Of a stretch of 64,000 nucleotides of DNA, positions 1-8,660 are shown one piece after another. The stretch is from assembly GCF_022637455.1 (NCBI RefSeq), contig NZ_CP093341.1, forward strand, positions 868,001 to 932,000. Reading direction: 5' to 3'. Each line of letters opens with the position of its first letter. Within the stretch, counting starts at the first letter, position 1. This DNA comes from Lysobacter sp. S4-A87 (GTDB lineage Bacteria; Pseudomonadota; Gammaproteobacteria; Xanthomonadales; Xanthomonadaceae). Position numbers and translations under genes: made by a program. The notes beneath the pieces are model-generated. The model did not search any database, was not told the origin of the DNA, and saw only the letters and a program-made list of their open reading frames with translations.

Positions 1-425
1 CCGGTCTTGACCAGCACCAGGCGCTGCCCCGTTCCCGCCGTCGAACTGTGCGAACCGCTCAGCGAGCTGGTGCCGTAGCTGGCCTCGAAGATGTTCCGCC
101 CCCGGAAGCTCCACTCCCAGGACAGCCCCGTGGTTCCGATCGGCATCCTCGTCTGGCCAACGGCCGGCGTGGCCCCCACGCTGTTGACCAATCCATATGG
201 GTCACCGCTGCAGGTGATCGTGACGGTGCTTGGGTTGCCACGCGTGAGCGGCGCGACCTGGGTGCCGTTGGGCAAGTCCCTAGGCACCATGATCGTTGAC
301 GGGAAGGCATAGGCGGCCGTTGCGAAAGAGCCCGGAGTGGCCGTGCAGGCAGCCCGCGCAGGCGCGGGAGACAACACGATCGTCAGTACGACCATCACCA
401 GGCCATGCGCGATGGCTCGTTGCAT
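1..425 (-). CDS. Fimbrial-type secreted protein, N-terminal part only (runs off left edge)
   Basis: The frame is open from the ATG at 425 to the window edge, about 141 residues. An in-frame TAG lies directly before the ATG, so this is the first possible ATG. The start MQRAIAHGLVMVVLTIVLS followed by an Ala/Pro stretch and AxA-C looks like a Sec signal peptide cleaved near residue 28. The mature part begins CTATPGSFATAAYAFPSTI and has TVTITCSGD, a Cys-containing beta-strand pattern typical of chaperone-usher pilins and tip adhesins. I infer a fimbrial subunit or adhesin; the donor-strand C-terminus is outside the window. No clear Shine-Dalgarno is seen. It lies downstream of tRNA-fMet and its terminator on the same strand, and so probably has its own promoter. 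Confidence 0.6.
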   Translation of the reverse strand, partial: MQRAIAHGLVMVVLTIVLSPAPARAACTATPGSFATAAYAFPSTIMVPRDLPNGTQVAPLTRGNPSTVTITCSGDPYGLVNSVGATPAVGQTRMPIGTTGLSWEWSFRGRNIFEASYGTSSLSGSHSSTAGTGQRLVLVKT

Positions 426-662
426 CTAGTCTTGCGGCCCGGGGGTACGGCGTCCATCGTCTTCCTGACGTGATCCTTGCATGTCAGCTTCAGCTCCGAC
501 CGCAATCAGGCAGGACCTTCCATGACGCCTGCCGCATCAGAACGATGGGAGCACGCGACGATATGCCCCGCCATGAGAACAGTCCGAAAGCCGCTGAGCA
601 GAACTGCCCAAAACCGCCCGTCAGAACAGACGACCAGAAGCGGTTAACCAGAAGCGGTTGGG
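426..662. other. Gene-free stretch between tRNA-fMet terminator and fimbrial gene
   Basis: No convincing gene is seen. The only structure is a 14-bp tandem duplication at 633-660 (unit accagaagcggtt plus one variable base). The promoter of the fimbrial gene should lie here but no good -35/-10 pair was recognised. Confidence 0.5.
633..660. repeat. 14-bp tandem duplication
   Basis: Two adjacent copies of accagaagcggtt followed by a or g. No function is evident. It lies just beyond the U-tract side of the tRNA-fMet terminator. Confidence 0.6.
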
Positions 663-702
663 GAAAAACAAAAACGGCGACCTCGTTGCCGAGATCACCG
701 TT
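663..702 (-). terminator. Rho-independent terminator of the nuo/tRNA-fMet transcript
   Basis: Read on the minus strand, a 13-bp stem (arms 702-690 and 685-673, two G-U wobbles) is capped by a GCAA tetraloop and followed by TTTTTGTTT (672-664). This is a textbook intrinsic terminator about 50 nt after the 3' end of the tRNA. Confidence 0.9.
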
Positions 703-749
703 TCGTTTACTTCCGCGAAATCCTGCGGAGCAGGCAGGACTTCAAATAG

Positions 750-826
750 TGGTAGCGGGGGCAGGATTTGAACCTGCGACCTTCGGGTTATGAGCCCGAC
801 GAGCTGCCAGACTGCTCCACCCCGCA
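750..826 (-). tRNA. Initiator tRNA-fMet (CAT anticodon), CCA encoded
   Basis: A 77-nt cloverleaf read on the minus strand: acceptor TGCGGGG pairs with CCCCGCT except at position 1:72, the anticodon arm is TCGGG-CTCATAA-CCCGA, the T arm is GCAGG-TTCAAAT-CCTGC, and the end is ACCA. The unpaired 1:72 position and the three consecutive G:C pairs next to the anticodon loop are the hallmarks of an initiator rather than an elongator Met tRNA. The mismatch is U1-U72, where the E. coli initiator has C1-A72. The gene follows nuoN by 87 nt on the same strand. Confidence 0.95.
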
Positions 827-837
827 CCAGAACGACA

Positions 838-866
838 ATGTTAACGTGTGGCGCGAAACTTCGCAA
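838..866 (-). promoter_or_regulatory. Candidate promoter of tRNA-fMet
   Basis: On the minus strand TTGCGA (866-861) and TAACAT (843-838) are separated by exactly 17 nt, each matching 4 of 6 consensus bases. This would start transcription near 831, five bases before the mature tRNA. The same stretch can also form an 11-bp stem (901-891 with 870-860, one G-U pair). The tRNA may therefore be made both from this promoter and by read-through from nuoN. Confidence 0.4.
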
Positions 867-913
867 GCCCGATTCAGAGTTTTCTGTTCAGGGCCTGCGA
901 AATCAACGTCCGA

Positions 914-2368
914 TCAGCCTGCGAATGCGCGCTGGCACCACGCCATGATCGGGCTCCACGCCAGGCCCAGCGCGAGCAGCGCCAGTGCGTTGACGCCGAA
1001 CACGATGCGCAGCGGACGATCGTTGGTGGGCATCATCGGCTCGCCTTCCGGTTCGTCGAAGTACATCACCTTGATGACGCGCAGGTAGTAGAACGCGCCG
1101 ACCACGGCGAACACCACGCCGACCAGGGTCAGCCACAGCATGTCGCCCTGCAGTGCTGCACGCAGCACGGCGAGCTTGGACCAGAAGCCAAGGAACGGCG
1201 GCACACCGGCCAGCGAGGCCATCACGCACAGCACCAGGCCGGCCATCCACGGGCTGCGGGCGTTGAGACCCTTGTAGTCGTCGATGCGATCGGCTTCGAA
1301 GCCCTGACGCGACAGCACGACGATCGCGCCGAAGGCCGCGGCCGACATGATCGCGTAGCTGATCGCATAGAACAGCGCCGCGGCAAACCCTTCGCGACCA
1401 CCACCGGCGAGGCCGACGAACAGGAAGCCCACGTGCGACACGGTCGAGTACGCCAGCAGCCGCTTGAGGTTGCTCTGCACCATCGCGCTGAGGTTGCCGA
1501 TCGCCAGCGACAGCACCGCGATGCCGGCCAGCAGCAGGCGCCACTGGTCCTCGAACGGGGCCGCACCGACTTCGAGCAGGCGGTAGGTCATGCCGAACGC
1601 GGCCAGCTTGGGCGCCGAACCGATGAACAGCGTGATCGGGGTCGGCGCGCCGTGGTAGACGTCCGGCAGCCACATGTGGAACGGCGCGGCGCCGAACTTG
1701 AAGGCGATGCCCGCGACCACGAACACCACGCCGGTGATCAGCATCAGCGACGAACCGTCGGCGACCTTGGCCTGCGCCACGGTGGCGATCTGGTCGAGCT
1801 GCAGCGAGCCGGTGGCGCCGTAGATCAGCGACAGGCCGTACAGCAGCAGGCCCGAAGCGAGCGCGCCGAGGACGAAGTACTTGATTGCCGCTTCCGAGGC
1901 CAGCGGGCTGTCGCGGTCGATCGCGACCAGTGCATACGAGCACAGCGCCAGCATTTCCAGGCCGAGGTAGACCATCACCAGGCTGCCCGACGACACCAGG
2001 AACATCATGCCGGCGGTGGCGAACAGCATCAGCACCGACACCTCGCCCTTGTAAAGCTCGCGGGCGCGCAGGTACGGCCAGGTGTAGATCATCGCCAGGA
2101 TCGAGACGATCCCGATCGTGATCTTCATGACATCGGCCGCCGTGTCGCGAACGAACATGCCGCTGAGGAAGGTGCCGTGCTCGCCGACACCGCAGGCGAT
2201 CAGCGTCGTCGCGACCGCCAGCACGGCGATGGCGAAGACATGGCTGATGACGCGGCGGCGCTCGTCGATGAACAGGTCGAGCATCAGCAGCGCGAACGCG
2301 CCCAGGATCACCACCAGCTCCGGGAGCAGCGGCATCAGGTCGGCGGCGGTGCGTACAGGCATGATCAT
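914..2368 (-). CDS. nuoN: NADH-quinone oxidoreductase subunit N
   Basis: Proton-pumping membrane subunit of respiratory complex I (NDH-1), 484 aa, in the inner membrane. It belongs to the Mrp-antiporter-like family with NuoL and NuoM, and the protein is almost wholly made of hydrophobic helices. The family core is visible in FKFGAAPFHMWLPDVYHGAP (about residues 222-241) and in NLKRLLAYSTVSHVGFLF. It is the last nuo gene, 11 nt after nuoM, and starts ATGATCATG; the second ATG two codons on is equally possible. The length is normal for the family. Confidence 0.96.
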   Translation of the reverse strand: MIMPVRTAADLMPLLPELVVILGAFALLMLDLFIDERRRVISHVFAIAVLAVATTLIACGVGEHGTFLSGMFVRDTAADVMKITIGIVSILAMIYTWPYLRARELYKGEVSVLMLFATAGMMFLVSSGSLVMVYLGLEMLALCSYALVAIDRDSPLASEAAIKYFVLGALASGLLLYGLSLIYGATGSLQLDQIATVAQAKVADGSSLMLITGVVFVVAGIAFKFGAAPFHMWLPDVYHGAPTPITLFIGSAPKLAAFGMTYRLLEVGAAPFEDQWRLLLAGIAVLSLAIGNLSAMVQSNLKRLLAYSTVSHVGFLFVGLAGGGREGFAAALFYAISYAIMSAAAFGAIVVLSRQGFEADRIDDYKGLNARSPWMAGLVLCVMASLAGVPPFLGFWSKLAVLRAALQGDMLWLTLVGVVFAVVGAFYYLRVIKVMYFDEPEGEPMMPTNDRPLRIVFGVNALALLALGLAWSPIMAWCQRAFAG

Positions 2369-2379
2369 GCGCTACAACC

Positions 2380-3909
2380 TCAAAGCTTCGACGAGGCGAT
2401 CTGCGTCGCCAGATTCGCAATCGCGGGTTCCATCAGGTCCGTCAGCGGTTTCGGCCACAGGCCCAGCACCAGCACGCCGGCGGCAAACACGCCCAGCACG
2501 AAGGCCTCGCGTGCATTGATGTCTTCAAGTTCCGCGACGTGGGCATTGCCGACCTCGCCCCAGATGGTGCGCTTGACCAGCCACAGCGTGTAGGCCGCAC
2601 CGATGATGAGCGTGGTGGCCGCGACGAAACCGATCAGCGGGTGCTGCTGGAACGAGGCCAGGATCACCATGAACTCACCGACGAAGCCCGACGTGCCCGG
2701 CAGGCCCGAATTGGCCATCGCGAACAGCACGATGAAGGCGGCAAACCACGGCATCACGTTGGCGACGCCGCCGTAGTCCTTGATCATGCGCGTGTGCATG
2801 CGGTCGTAGAGCACGCCGACGCAGCTGAACATCGCGCCCGAGACGAAGCCGTGGCTGATCATCTGCACCATCGCTCCCTGCAGGCCCAGGCGAGCGCCTT
2901 CGGTGTTGCCGGCCTCGCGGACCAGGGCGAAGGCGATGAAGATGCCCAGGGTGACGAAGCCCATGTGCGAGACCGACGAATAGGCGATCAGCTTCTTCAT
3001 GTCGTCCTGCGCCAGCGCGACCAAGCCGACGTAGACCACCGCGATCAGGCTCAGCGCGATCACCAGCCAGGCCCACTCGGCACCGGCATCGGGAACGATC
3101 GGCAGGACGAAGCGGATGAAACCGTAGCCGCCGATCTTCAGCATGATCGCTGCCAGGATCACCGAACCGGCGGTCGGCGCCTCGACGTGCGCATCCGGCA
3201 ACCACGTGTGGACCGGGAACATCGGCACCTTGACCGCGAAGGCGATCAGGAAGCCGAAGAACAACCACATCTGCTCGGTCGCCGTCAGCGACAGCGAGTA
3301 CATGTCCGACAGCTGCCAGCTTCCGCCCTTGAGGTACAGGTAGATCAGGCCCAGCAGCATGAACAGCGAGCCCAGGAACGTGTACAGGAAGAACTTGATC
3401 GAGGCGTACACGCGACGCGGGCCGCCCCAGACACCGATGATGATGAACATCGGGATCAGCATGCCTTCGAAGAAGACATAGAACAGCATCGAGTCCAGCG
3501 CCGAGAACACGCCGATCATCAGGCCTTCCAGGATCAGGAAGGCGGCGTAGTACTGGCTGACGCGCTTGTCGATGGAGGTCCAGGCGCCGACCATCGCCAG
3601 CAGCGTGGTCAGCGTGGTCAGGCCGATCAGCGCTGCCGAAATACCGTCCACGCCGAGGTGGTAGCGGATGTCGTAGGCCGGGATCCAGGCCTTGTTCTCG
3701 ACGAACTGCATGACCGGCGTGGCCATGTCGAACGCAGTGAACATGGGGATGTTCACCGCCATCGTCACCAGCGCCACGGCGGTGGCGAACCAGCGTGCGG
3801 CACCGGCGCGCTCGTTGCCGAACGCGAGGGTGGCGAAGCCGCCAAGGATCGGCAGCCAGATCAGCAGGCTGAGCAGGAAGGAGGTGCTCTGCAAGGGCTC
3901 GGAGCTCAC
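2380..3909 (-). CDS. nuoM: NADH-quinone oxidoreductase subunit M
   Basis: Antiporter-like membrane subunit of complex I, about 509 aa. Conserved stretches include KVPMFPVHTWLPDAHVEAPT and DDMKKLIAYSSVSHMGF, the helices that carry the proton-path Lys and the discontinuous helix. I chose the GTG at 3909 because AAGGA lies 6 nt upstream. The frame can also be read from a TTG at 3936, which would overlap the end of nuoL by 10 nt and has no Shine-Dalgarno. The gene sits 17 nt after nuoL in the operon. Confidence 0.95.
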   Translation of the reverse strand: MSSEPLQSTSFLLSLLIWLPILGGFATLAFGNERAGAARWFATAVALVTMAVNIPMFTAFDMATPVMQFVENKAWIPAYDIRYHLGVDGISAALIGLTTLTTLLAMVGAWTSIDKRVSQYYAAFLILEGLMIGVFSALDSMLFYVFFEGMLIPMFIIIGVWGGPRRVYASIKFFLYTFLGSLFMLLGLIYLYLKGGSWQLSDMYSLSLTATEQMWLFFGFLIAFAVKVPMFPVHTWLPDAHVEAPTAGSVILAAIMLKIGGYGFIRFVLPIVPDAGAEWAWLVIALSLIAVVYVGLVALAQDDMKKLIAYSSVSHMGFVTLGIFIAFALVREAGNTEGARLGLQGAMVQMISHGFVSGAMFSCVGVLYDRMHTRMIKDYGGVANVMPWFAAFIVLFAMANSGLPGTSGFVGEFMVILASFQQHPLIGFVAATTLIIGAAYTLWLVKRTIWGEVGNAHVAELEDINAREAFVLGVFAAGVLVLGLWPKPLTDLMEPAIANLATQIASSKL

Positions 3910-3926
3910 GTCGGGTCCTTGTCGGA

Positions 3927-6122
3927 TTAGCGCCAATAGCGGATGAGGATGGCCAGGAGTGCAATCAGGCCGATGATCATCGCGAAGGCGTAGTGGTAGA
4001 GGTAACCGGACTGCATCCGGCGGGTCAGGCGTGCAACCAGGTCGACGACGCGGGCGCTGCCGTTCACGGCGGCACCGTCAATGACATAGGTGTCGACCGC
4101 GCGCGAGGCCTTGCCCAGACCGAGGCCGCCACCGGCGAAGCCGTCGATCCACAGGTTGTCCATGCCGTACTTGTTCTCAAGCACGCGCACCGGCCAGGCG
4201 AACAGCTTGCGGGCCTTGGCCGGCAGCTCCGGCTTCCACCAGTACATGACCGTGGCCAGGGCGAAGCCGGCGAAGGCCAGCCAGAACGCCGGCGCCATGA
4301 AGCCGTGCAACGCGAACGCGACCGGGCCGTGGAATTCTTCGGCCAGCTTGCCGATCACGTCGTGCGCTTCGGGCACGTCGATCGAGCCGAGGAAGAACGG
4401 CAGCTGCTTTTGATGACCCGTGACGTCCGTGCCGAACAGCATCGGGCCGACGCTGAAGAAGCCGATCAGGATCGACGGGATCGCCAGCAGGATCAGCGGC
4501 ACCGTCACCACCCACGGCGACTCGTGCGGGGTGTGGGCATGGTCGTCGTGGCCGTGGCCATGGGCACCGTGGCCATGATCGTCGTGCTTGCCATGTCCGC
4601 CATGACCGTGCTCTTCGGCCAGCGCGGTCTCGTGCTCGGACGAATCCGCTTCCGGCGCGACGTAATGGTCGGGCACCGGATCGTGGAAGCGCTCCTTGCC
4701 GTGGAAGGTCAGGTACAGCAGGCGGAAGCTGTAGAACGCCGTCACGAACGCACCCAGCAGCACCGCCCAGTAGGCGTAGGTGGCGATCCAGTTGTGCGCT
4801 TCGTGGGCGTTGTGCGCGGCGGCCTCGATGATGGTGTCCTTCGAGTAGAAGCCGCTGAAGAACGGCGTGCCGACCAGGGCCAGCGTGCCGATCAGCATCG
4901 TCCAGTAGGTGATCGGCATGTACTTCTTCAGGCCACCCATGCGACGCATGTCCTGCTCGTGGTGCATGCCGATGATCACCGAGCCGGCACCGAGGAACAG
5001 CAGCGCCTTGAAGAAGGCGTGGGTCATCAGGTGGTAGACGCCGGCGCTGTACGCCGACACGCCCAGGGCAACGGTCATGTAGCCCAGCTGCGACAGGGTC
5101 GAGTACGCGACCACGCGCTTGATGTCGTTCTGGACGATGCCGATCAGGCCGGTCCAGAAAGCGGTCGTGGCGCCGATGAACAGCACGAAGTTCAGCGCCG
5201 TCTGCGAGTGCTCGAACAGCGGCGACATGCGGGCGACCATGAAGATGCCGGCGGTGACCATCGTCGCGGCGTGGATCAGTGCCGAAATGGGGGTCGGGCC
5301 TTCCATCGAGTCAGGCAGCCACACGTGCAGCGGCACCTGCGCCGACTTGCCCATCGCACCGATGAACAGGCACACGCAGATCAGCGTGAACATCGACCAG
5401 CCGGCCATGCCGGCGGTCCAGCCGGTCGCCGTCAGGGTCGGCCAGAAGTGCTGCATCTGCGCGCCGACGAAGCGCGGTGCGTTGGCGAACACTTCCGAGT
5501 AGTCGAGCGTGCCGAACATCATCAGCACGCCGGCGATGCCCAGCAGGAAGCCGAAGTCACCGACGCGGTTGACAAGGAACGCCTTGAGGTTGGCGAACAC
5601 CGCGGTCGGGCGCTTGAACCAGAAGCCGATCAGCAGGTACGAAACCAGGCCCACCGCTTCCCAGCCGAAGAACAGCTGCAGGAAGTTGTTGCTCATCACG
5701 AGCATCAACATCGAGAAGGTGAACAGCGAGATATAGCTGAAGAAGCGCTGGTAGCCGTCGTCCTCGGCCATGTAGCCGATGGTGTAGATGTGCACCAGCA
5801 GCGAGACGAAGGTGACCACCACCATCATCATCGCGGTCAGCTTGTCGACCATGAAGCCGACGTGCGCCTCGAAGCCGCCGACCTGGAACCAGGTGTAGAC
5901 GTTCTCGTTGAACGGCGCGGCACCCTGCCCGACCAGCTGCCACAGCACCTGGATCGACAGCAGGCAGCTCACGGCCACGCCGATGATCGTCACCCAGTGG
6001 GCGCCGGCACGGCCGACCTGGCGGCGGAACAGCCCGGCGATGATCGCGCCGAGCAGCGGCGCGAGGACGATCGCCAGCAGGACCGACTTGGAGAGTGCGT
6101 GCTCCACGATAACGTTGTCCAC
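3927..6122 (-). CDS. nuoL: NADH-quinone oxidoreductase subunit L, with His-rich insert
   Basis: Largest antiporter-like subunit of complex I, which carries the long lateral helix; 731 aa against about 613 in E. coli. The core is recognised by GKSAQVPLHVWLPDSMEGPT, HAATMVTAGIF and DIKRVVAYSTLSQLGYM. The extra length includes a strongly His/Gly/Asp-rich segment at about residues 494-533, with repeated HGHG and DDHGH motifs, set between hydrophobic segments in the C-terminal third. Such a loop would be solvent-exposed and could bind metal; that is inference. The gene ends 4 nt after it passes the nuoK-nuoL junction and shares the operon. Confidence 0.96.
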   Translation of the reverse strand: MDNVIVEHALSKSVLLAIVLAPLLGAIIAGLFRRQVGRAGAHWVTIIGVAVSCLLSIQVLWQLVGQGAAPFNENVYTWFQVGGFEAHVGFMVDKLTAMMMVVVTFVSLLVHIYTIGYMAEDDGYQRFFSYISLFTFSMLMLVMSNNFLQLFFGWEAVGLVSYLLIGFWFKRPTAVFANLKAFLVNRVGDFGFLLGIAGVLMMFGTLDYSEVFANAPRFVGAQMQHFWPTLTATGWTAGMAGWSMFTLICVCLFIGAMGKSAQVPLHVWLPDSMEGPTPISALIHAATMVTAGIFMVARMSPLFEHSQTALNFVLFIGATTAFWTGLIGIVQNDIKRVVAYSTLSQLGYMTVALGVSAYSAGVYHLMTHAFFKALLFLGAGSVIIGMHHEQDMRRMGGLKKYMPITYWTMLIGTLALVGTPFFSGFYSKDTIIEAAAHNAHEAHNWIATYAYWAVLLGAFVTAFYSFRLLYLTFHGKERFHDPVPDHYVAPEADSSEHETALAEEHGHGGHGKHDDHGHGAHGHGHDDHAHTPHESPWVVTVPLILLAIPSILIGFFSVGPMLFGTDVTGHQKQLPFFLGSIDVPEAHDVIGKLAEEFHGPVAFALHGFMAPAFWLAFAGFALATVMYWWKPELPAKARKLFAWPVRVLENKYGMDNLWIDGFAGGGLGLGKASRAVDTYVIDGAAVNGSARVVDLVARLTRRMQSGYLYHYAFAMIIGLIALLAILIRYWR

Positions 6123-6126
6123 CGCG

Positions 6127-6453
6127 TCAGCCCTTCATCGAATCGATTTCGGCGACGTTGATCGTGCGCCGGTTGCGGAACAGCGTGACCAGGATGGCCA
6201 GGCCGATGGCGGCCTCGGCCGCGGCCACGGTCAGGATGAAGAACACGAACACCTGACCGGCCGGATCGGCCAGCTCGCGCGAGAACGCGACGAAGTTGAT
6301 GTTCACCGCCAGCAGCAGCAGCTCCAGCGACATCAGCAACATGATCACGTTCTTGCGATTGAGGAAGATGCCGGCAACGCTGATGCAGAACAGTACCGCG
6401 CCGAGGGCGAGATAGTGGCCGAGCGCGAGGCCGGCGCCGAAGAATTCGCTCAC
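6127..6453 (-). CDS. nuoK: NADH-quinone oxidoreductase subunit K
   Basis: Small three-helix membrane subunit of complex I, 108 aa. [18 protein letters not shown] and [19 protein letters not shown] contain the two membrane-embedded glutamates known to matter for proton transfer in NuoK. It starts with GTG at 6453 inside the GTGA that also ends nuoJ (4-nt overlap), so translation is probably coupled. The C-terminus [11 protein letters not shown] matches the family ending. Confidence 0.95.
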   Translation of the reverse strand: MSEFFGAGLALGHYLALGAVLFCISVAGIFLNRKNVIMLLMSLELLLLAVNINFVAFSRELADPAGQVFVFFILTVAAAEAAIGLAILVTLFRNRRTINVAEIDSMKG

Positions 6454-7085
6454 GGCTTGCTCTCCTCTGCGGGTGCATCGACAGCGGCCGGCACCGGCCG
6501 CACCGCATCCATCTTGACCATGCGCAGGCGGTCGCCGGCACGCACGCGGGCCTGGGCCGACGGGCTCTGGTGCTTGGCACCGGGGCGACGGCGCAGGGTC
6601 AGCGTGACCGCCGCGATCACCGCCACGGTCAGGATCACCGCGGCCAGTTCGAACGGCAGCAGGAACTGGGTGAACAGGGCGCGCGCCAGCCAGGCGGTGT
6701 TGCCACCTGTCGTGACATCGGCGGTGAAAGCCGTGGCGACCTTGGCCTTGACCCCGATCAGGGTCAGCATCTCGACCAGCATCACCACCGCCACCACCAG
6801 GCCGACCGGCAGGTAGCGCACATAGCCCTCGCGCAGCGGGGCGACGTCGATGTCGAGCATCATCACCACGAACAGCAGCAGCACCATCACCGCGCCGACG
6901 TAGACCAGGATCAGGGCCACGCCGAGGAACTCGGCGCCGGCGATGATCCAGGTGCAGGCGACCGAGAAGAAGGTCAGCACCAGGAACAGCACGGCGTGCA
7001 CCGGGTTGCGCACGCTGATGACGCCGACCGCGGCAGCGGTGGCTACCGCGGCGAATACGAAAAAGGAGATCTGGGCGAGATCCAT
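6450..7085 (-). CDS. nuoJ: NADH-quinone oxidoreductase subunit J
   Basis: Membrane subunit of complex I, 211 aa, with about five helices in the first 165 residues and a polar tail. [20 protein letters not shown] followed by [19 protein letters not shown] is the conserved core, including the pi-bulge helix. It lies 10 nt after nuoI and overlaps nuoK by 4 nt. The charged, Pro/Ala-rich tail after about residue 175 is less conserved. Confidence 0.95.
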   Translation of the reverse strand: MDLAQISFFVFAAVATAAAVGVISVRNPVHAVLFLVLTFFSVACTWIIAGAEFLGVALILVYVGAVMVLLLFVVMMLDIDVAPLREGYVRYLPVGLVVAVVMLVEMLTLIGVKAKVATAFTADVTTGGNTAWLARALFTQFLLPFELAAVILTVAVIAAVTLTLRRRPGAKHQSPSAQARVRAGDRLRMVKMDAVRPVPAAVDAPAEESKP

Positions 7086-7095
7086 GCTTCAGGCC

Positions 7096-7584
7096 TCAGC
7101 GGAAAGGTGCGTCGGCAGCGCGGCGCTCGGCGATCTCGGCTTCGAGACGGTCGCCGATGGCCAGCAGCTGCGGCTTGGTGACGATGTTCTGTCCGCGCTT
7201 GTCGAAGTGGTACTCGTGGATGTGCGTCTCCACGATCGAGTCGACCGGGCAGGACTCCTCGCAGAACCCGCAGAAGATGCACTTGAACAGGTCGATGTCG
7301 TAGCGCGTGGTGCGGCGGGTGCCGTCCTCGCGCTTTTCCGAGTCGATGGTGATCGCCAGCGCCGGGCACACCGCCTCGCACAGCTTGCAGGCGATGCAGC
7401 GCTCTTCGCCGTTGGGGTAGCGGCGCAGCGCGTGCACGCCGCGGAAGCGCGGCGATTGCGGCGTCTTCTCCATCGGGTACATCAGCGTGTACTTCGGCTT
7501 GAACAGGTACTTGCCGGTGAGGGCAAGCCCTTGCGCGAGCTCGATGAGCAGCAGGCTCTTGAAGTAGGAAACGATGCGATTCAT
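7096..7584 (-). CDS. nuoI: NADH-quinone oxidoreductase subunit I (2 x [4Fe-4S])
   Basis: Ferredoxin-like subunit of the peripheral arm that carries clusters N6a and N6b, 162 aa. The two CxxCxxCxxxC motifs are intact at C63, C66, C69, C73 and C102, C105, C108, C112. An amphipathic N-terminal helix (about residues 1-25) anchors it to the membrane side of complex I. It starts at an ATG 9 nt after nuoH. Confidence 0.97.
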   Translation of the reverse strand: MNRIVSYFKSLLLIELAQGLALTGKYLFKPKYTLMYPMEKTPQSPRFRGVHALRRYPNGEERCIACKLCEAVCPALAITIDSEKREDGTRRTTRYDIDLFKCIFCGFCEESCPVDSIVETHIHEYHFDKRGQNIVTKPQLLAIGDRLEAEIAERRAADAPFR

Positions 7585-7593
7585 GCCTTTCCC

Positions 7594-8658
7594 TTACACG
7601 CCCGGCTCGAAGATTTTGAAGTACGCCATCAGCGCGACCACGCAGATCCAGGCGATGGTGAGCGGGATGAACACCTTCCAGCCCAGGCGCATGATCTGGT
7701 CGTAGCGGTAGCGCGGGAACGAGGCGCGGAACCAGATGAAGCAGCTGGCGAAGAAGAACACCTTGGCCAGCAGCCACCACCAGCCGTTCGCCGACAGCAG
7801 CGGGATGCCCCAGCCCTGGAACGGGCTCAGCCAGCCGCCGACGAAGAAGATCGAGACCAGGAAGCTGATCAGGATCATGTTGGCGTACTCGGCCAGGAAG
7901 AACAGCGCGAACGCCGAGCCCGAGTATTCAACCATGTGGCCAGCGACAATCTCCGACTCGCCTTCCACCACGTCGAACGGCGCGCGGTTGGTTTCGGCCA
8001 CGCCGGAGATGAAGTAGATGACGAACAGCGGCAGCATCGGCAGCCAGAACCATTCCAGCGCGCCGGCGTTGCCGGACTGCGCCATCACGATGTCGGTGAG
8101 GTTGAGGCTGCCGGCGCCGACCATCACGCCGACCATGGCAAAGCCCATGGCGATTTCGTACGAGACCACCTGCGCCGCGGCGCGCATGGCACCGAGGAAG
8201 GCATACTTCGAGTTCGACGCCCAGCCGGCGAGGATGATGCCGTACACGCCCAGCGAGGTCATCGCCAGCAGGTACAGCAGGCCGGCGTTGGCGTTCGAGA
8301 GCACCACCTGGTAATCGAACGGCACCACCGCCCAGGCGGCGAACGCCGGGGCCAGCGCGATCAACGGCGCCAGCTTGAACAGGAAGGGCTCGGCCTTGGT
8401 CGGCTGGATCACTTCCTTGAACAGCAGCTTGAAGACGTCGGCGAAGGCCTGCAGGATGCCGCGGCCGACGTACATCGGTCCGTGGCGAACGTGCATCCAG
8501 CCGATCAGCTTGCGCTCCCAGACGACGTAGAACGCCACCGTGATGATCACCGGCATGGCGATCAGCAGGATCTTCAGCACGATCCACAGCAGCGCGCCGA
8601 TGTTGCCGAACGAAAGCATCCAGTCGCGGAACGGGTCGATCACATGTGTCGAAAGCAT
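7594..8658 (-). CDS. nuoH: NADH-quinone oxidoreductase subunit H
   Basis: Membrane subunit forming the quinone-chamber side of complex I, 354 aa with about eight helices. Signature segments are [20 protein letters not shown], the [20 protein letters not shown] acidic loop and [20 protein letters not shown] near the C-terminus. I chose the ATG at 8658, 2 nt after the nuoG stop; the frame stays open further upstream inside nuoG, but the conserved protein begins here. The length fits the family. Confidence 0.96.
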   Translation of the reverse strand: MLSTHVIDPFRDWMLSFGNIGALLWIVLKILLIAMPVIITVAFYVVWERKLIGWMHVRHGPMYVGRGILQAFADVFKLLFKEVIQPTKAEPFLFKLAPLIALAPAFAAWAVVPFDYQVVLSNANAGLLYLLAMTSLGVYGIILAGWASNSKYAFLGAMRAAAQVVSYEIAMGFAMVGVMVGAGSLNLTDIVMAQSGNAGALEWFWLPMLPLFVIYFISGVAETNRAPFDVVEGESEIVAGHMVEYSGSAFALFFLAEYANMILISFLVSIFFVGGWLSPFQGWGIPLLSANGWWWLLAKVFFFASCFIWFRASFPRYRYDQIMRLGWKVFIPLTIAWICVVALMAYFKIFEPGV

Positions 8659-8660
8659 GC

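Noticed and set aside
750-826. Elongator tRNA-Met or tRNA-Ile(CAT)
   Set aside because: The unpaired 1:72 position and the GGG/CCC anticodon stem fit only the initiator.
4530-4640. Repetitive DNA in nuoL that looks at first like a minisatellite or a CRISPR remnant
   Set aside because: Repeats are irregular and in frame, and encode the His-rich loop; there are no uniform spacers.
848-6161. Very long plus-strand open frames rich in Arg, His, Gln and Asp opposite nuoN, nuoM and nuoL
   Set aside because: They are the exact antisense of clearly conserved complex I genes, have no recognisable domain, and are open only because of the high GC content and codon bias.
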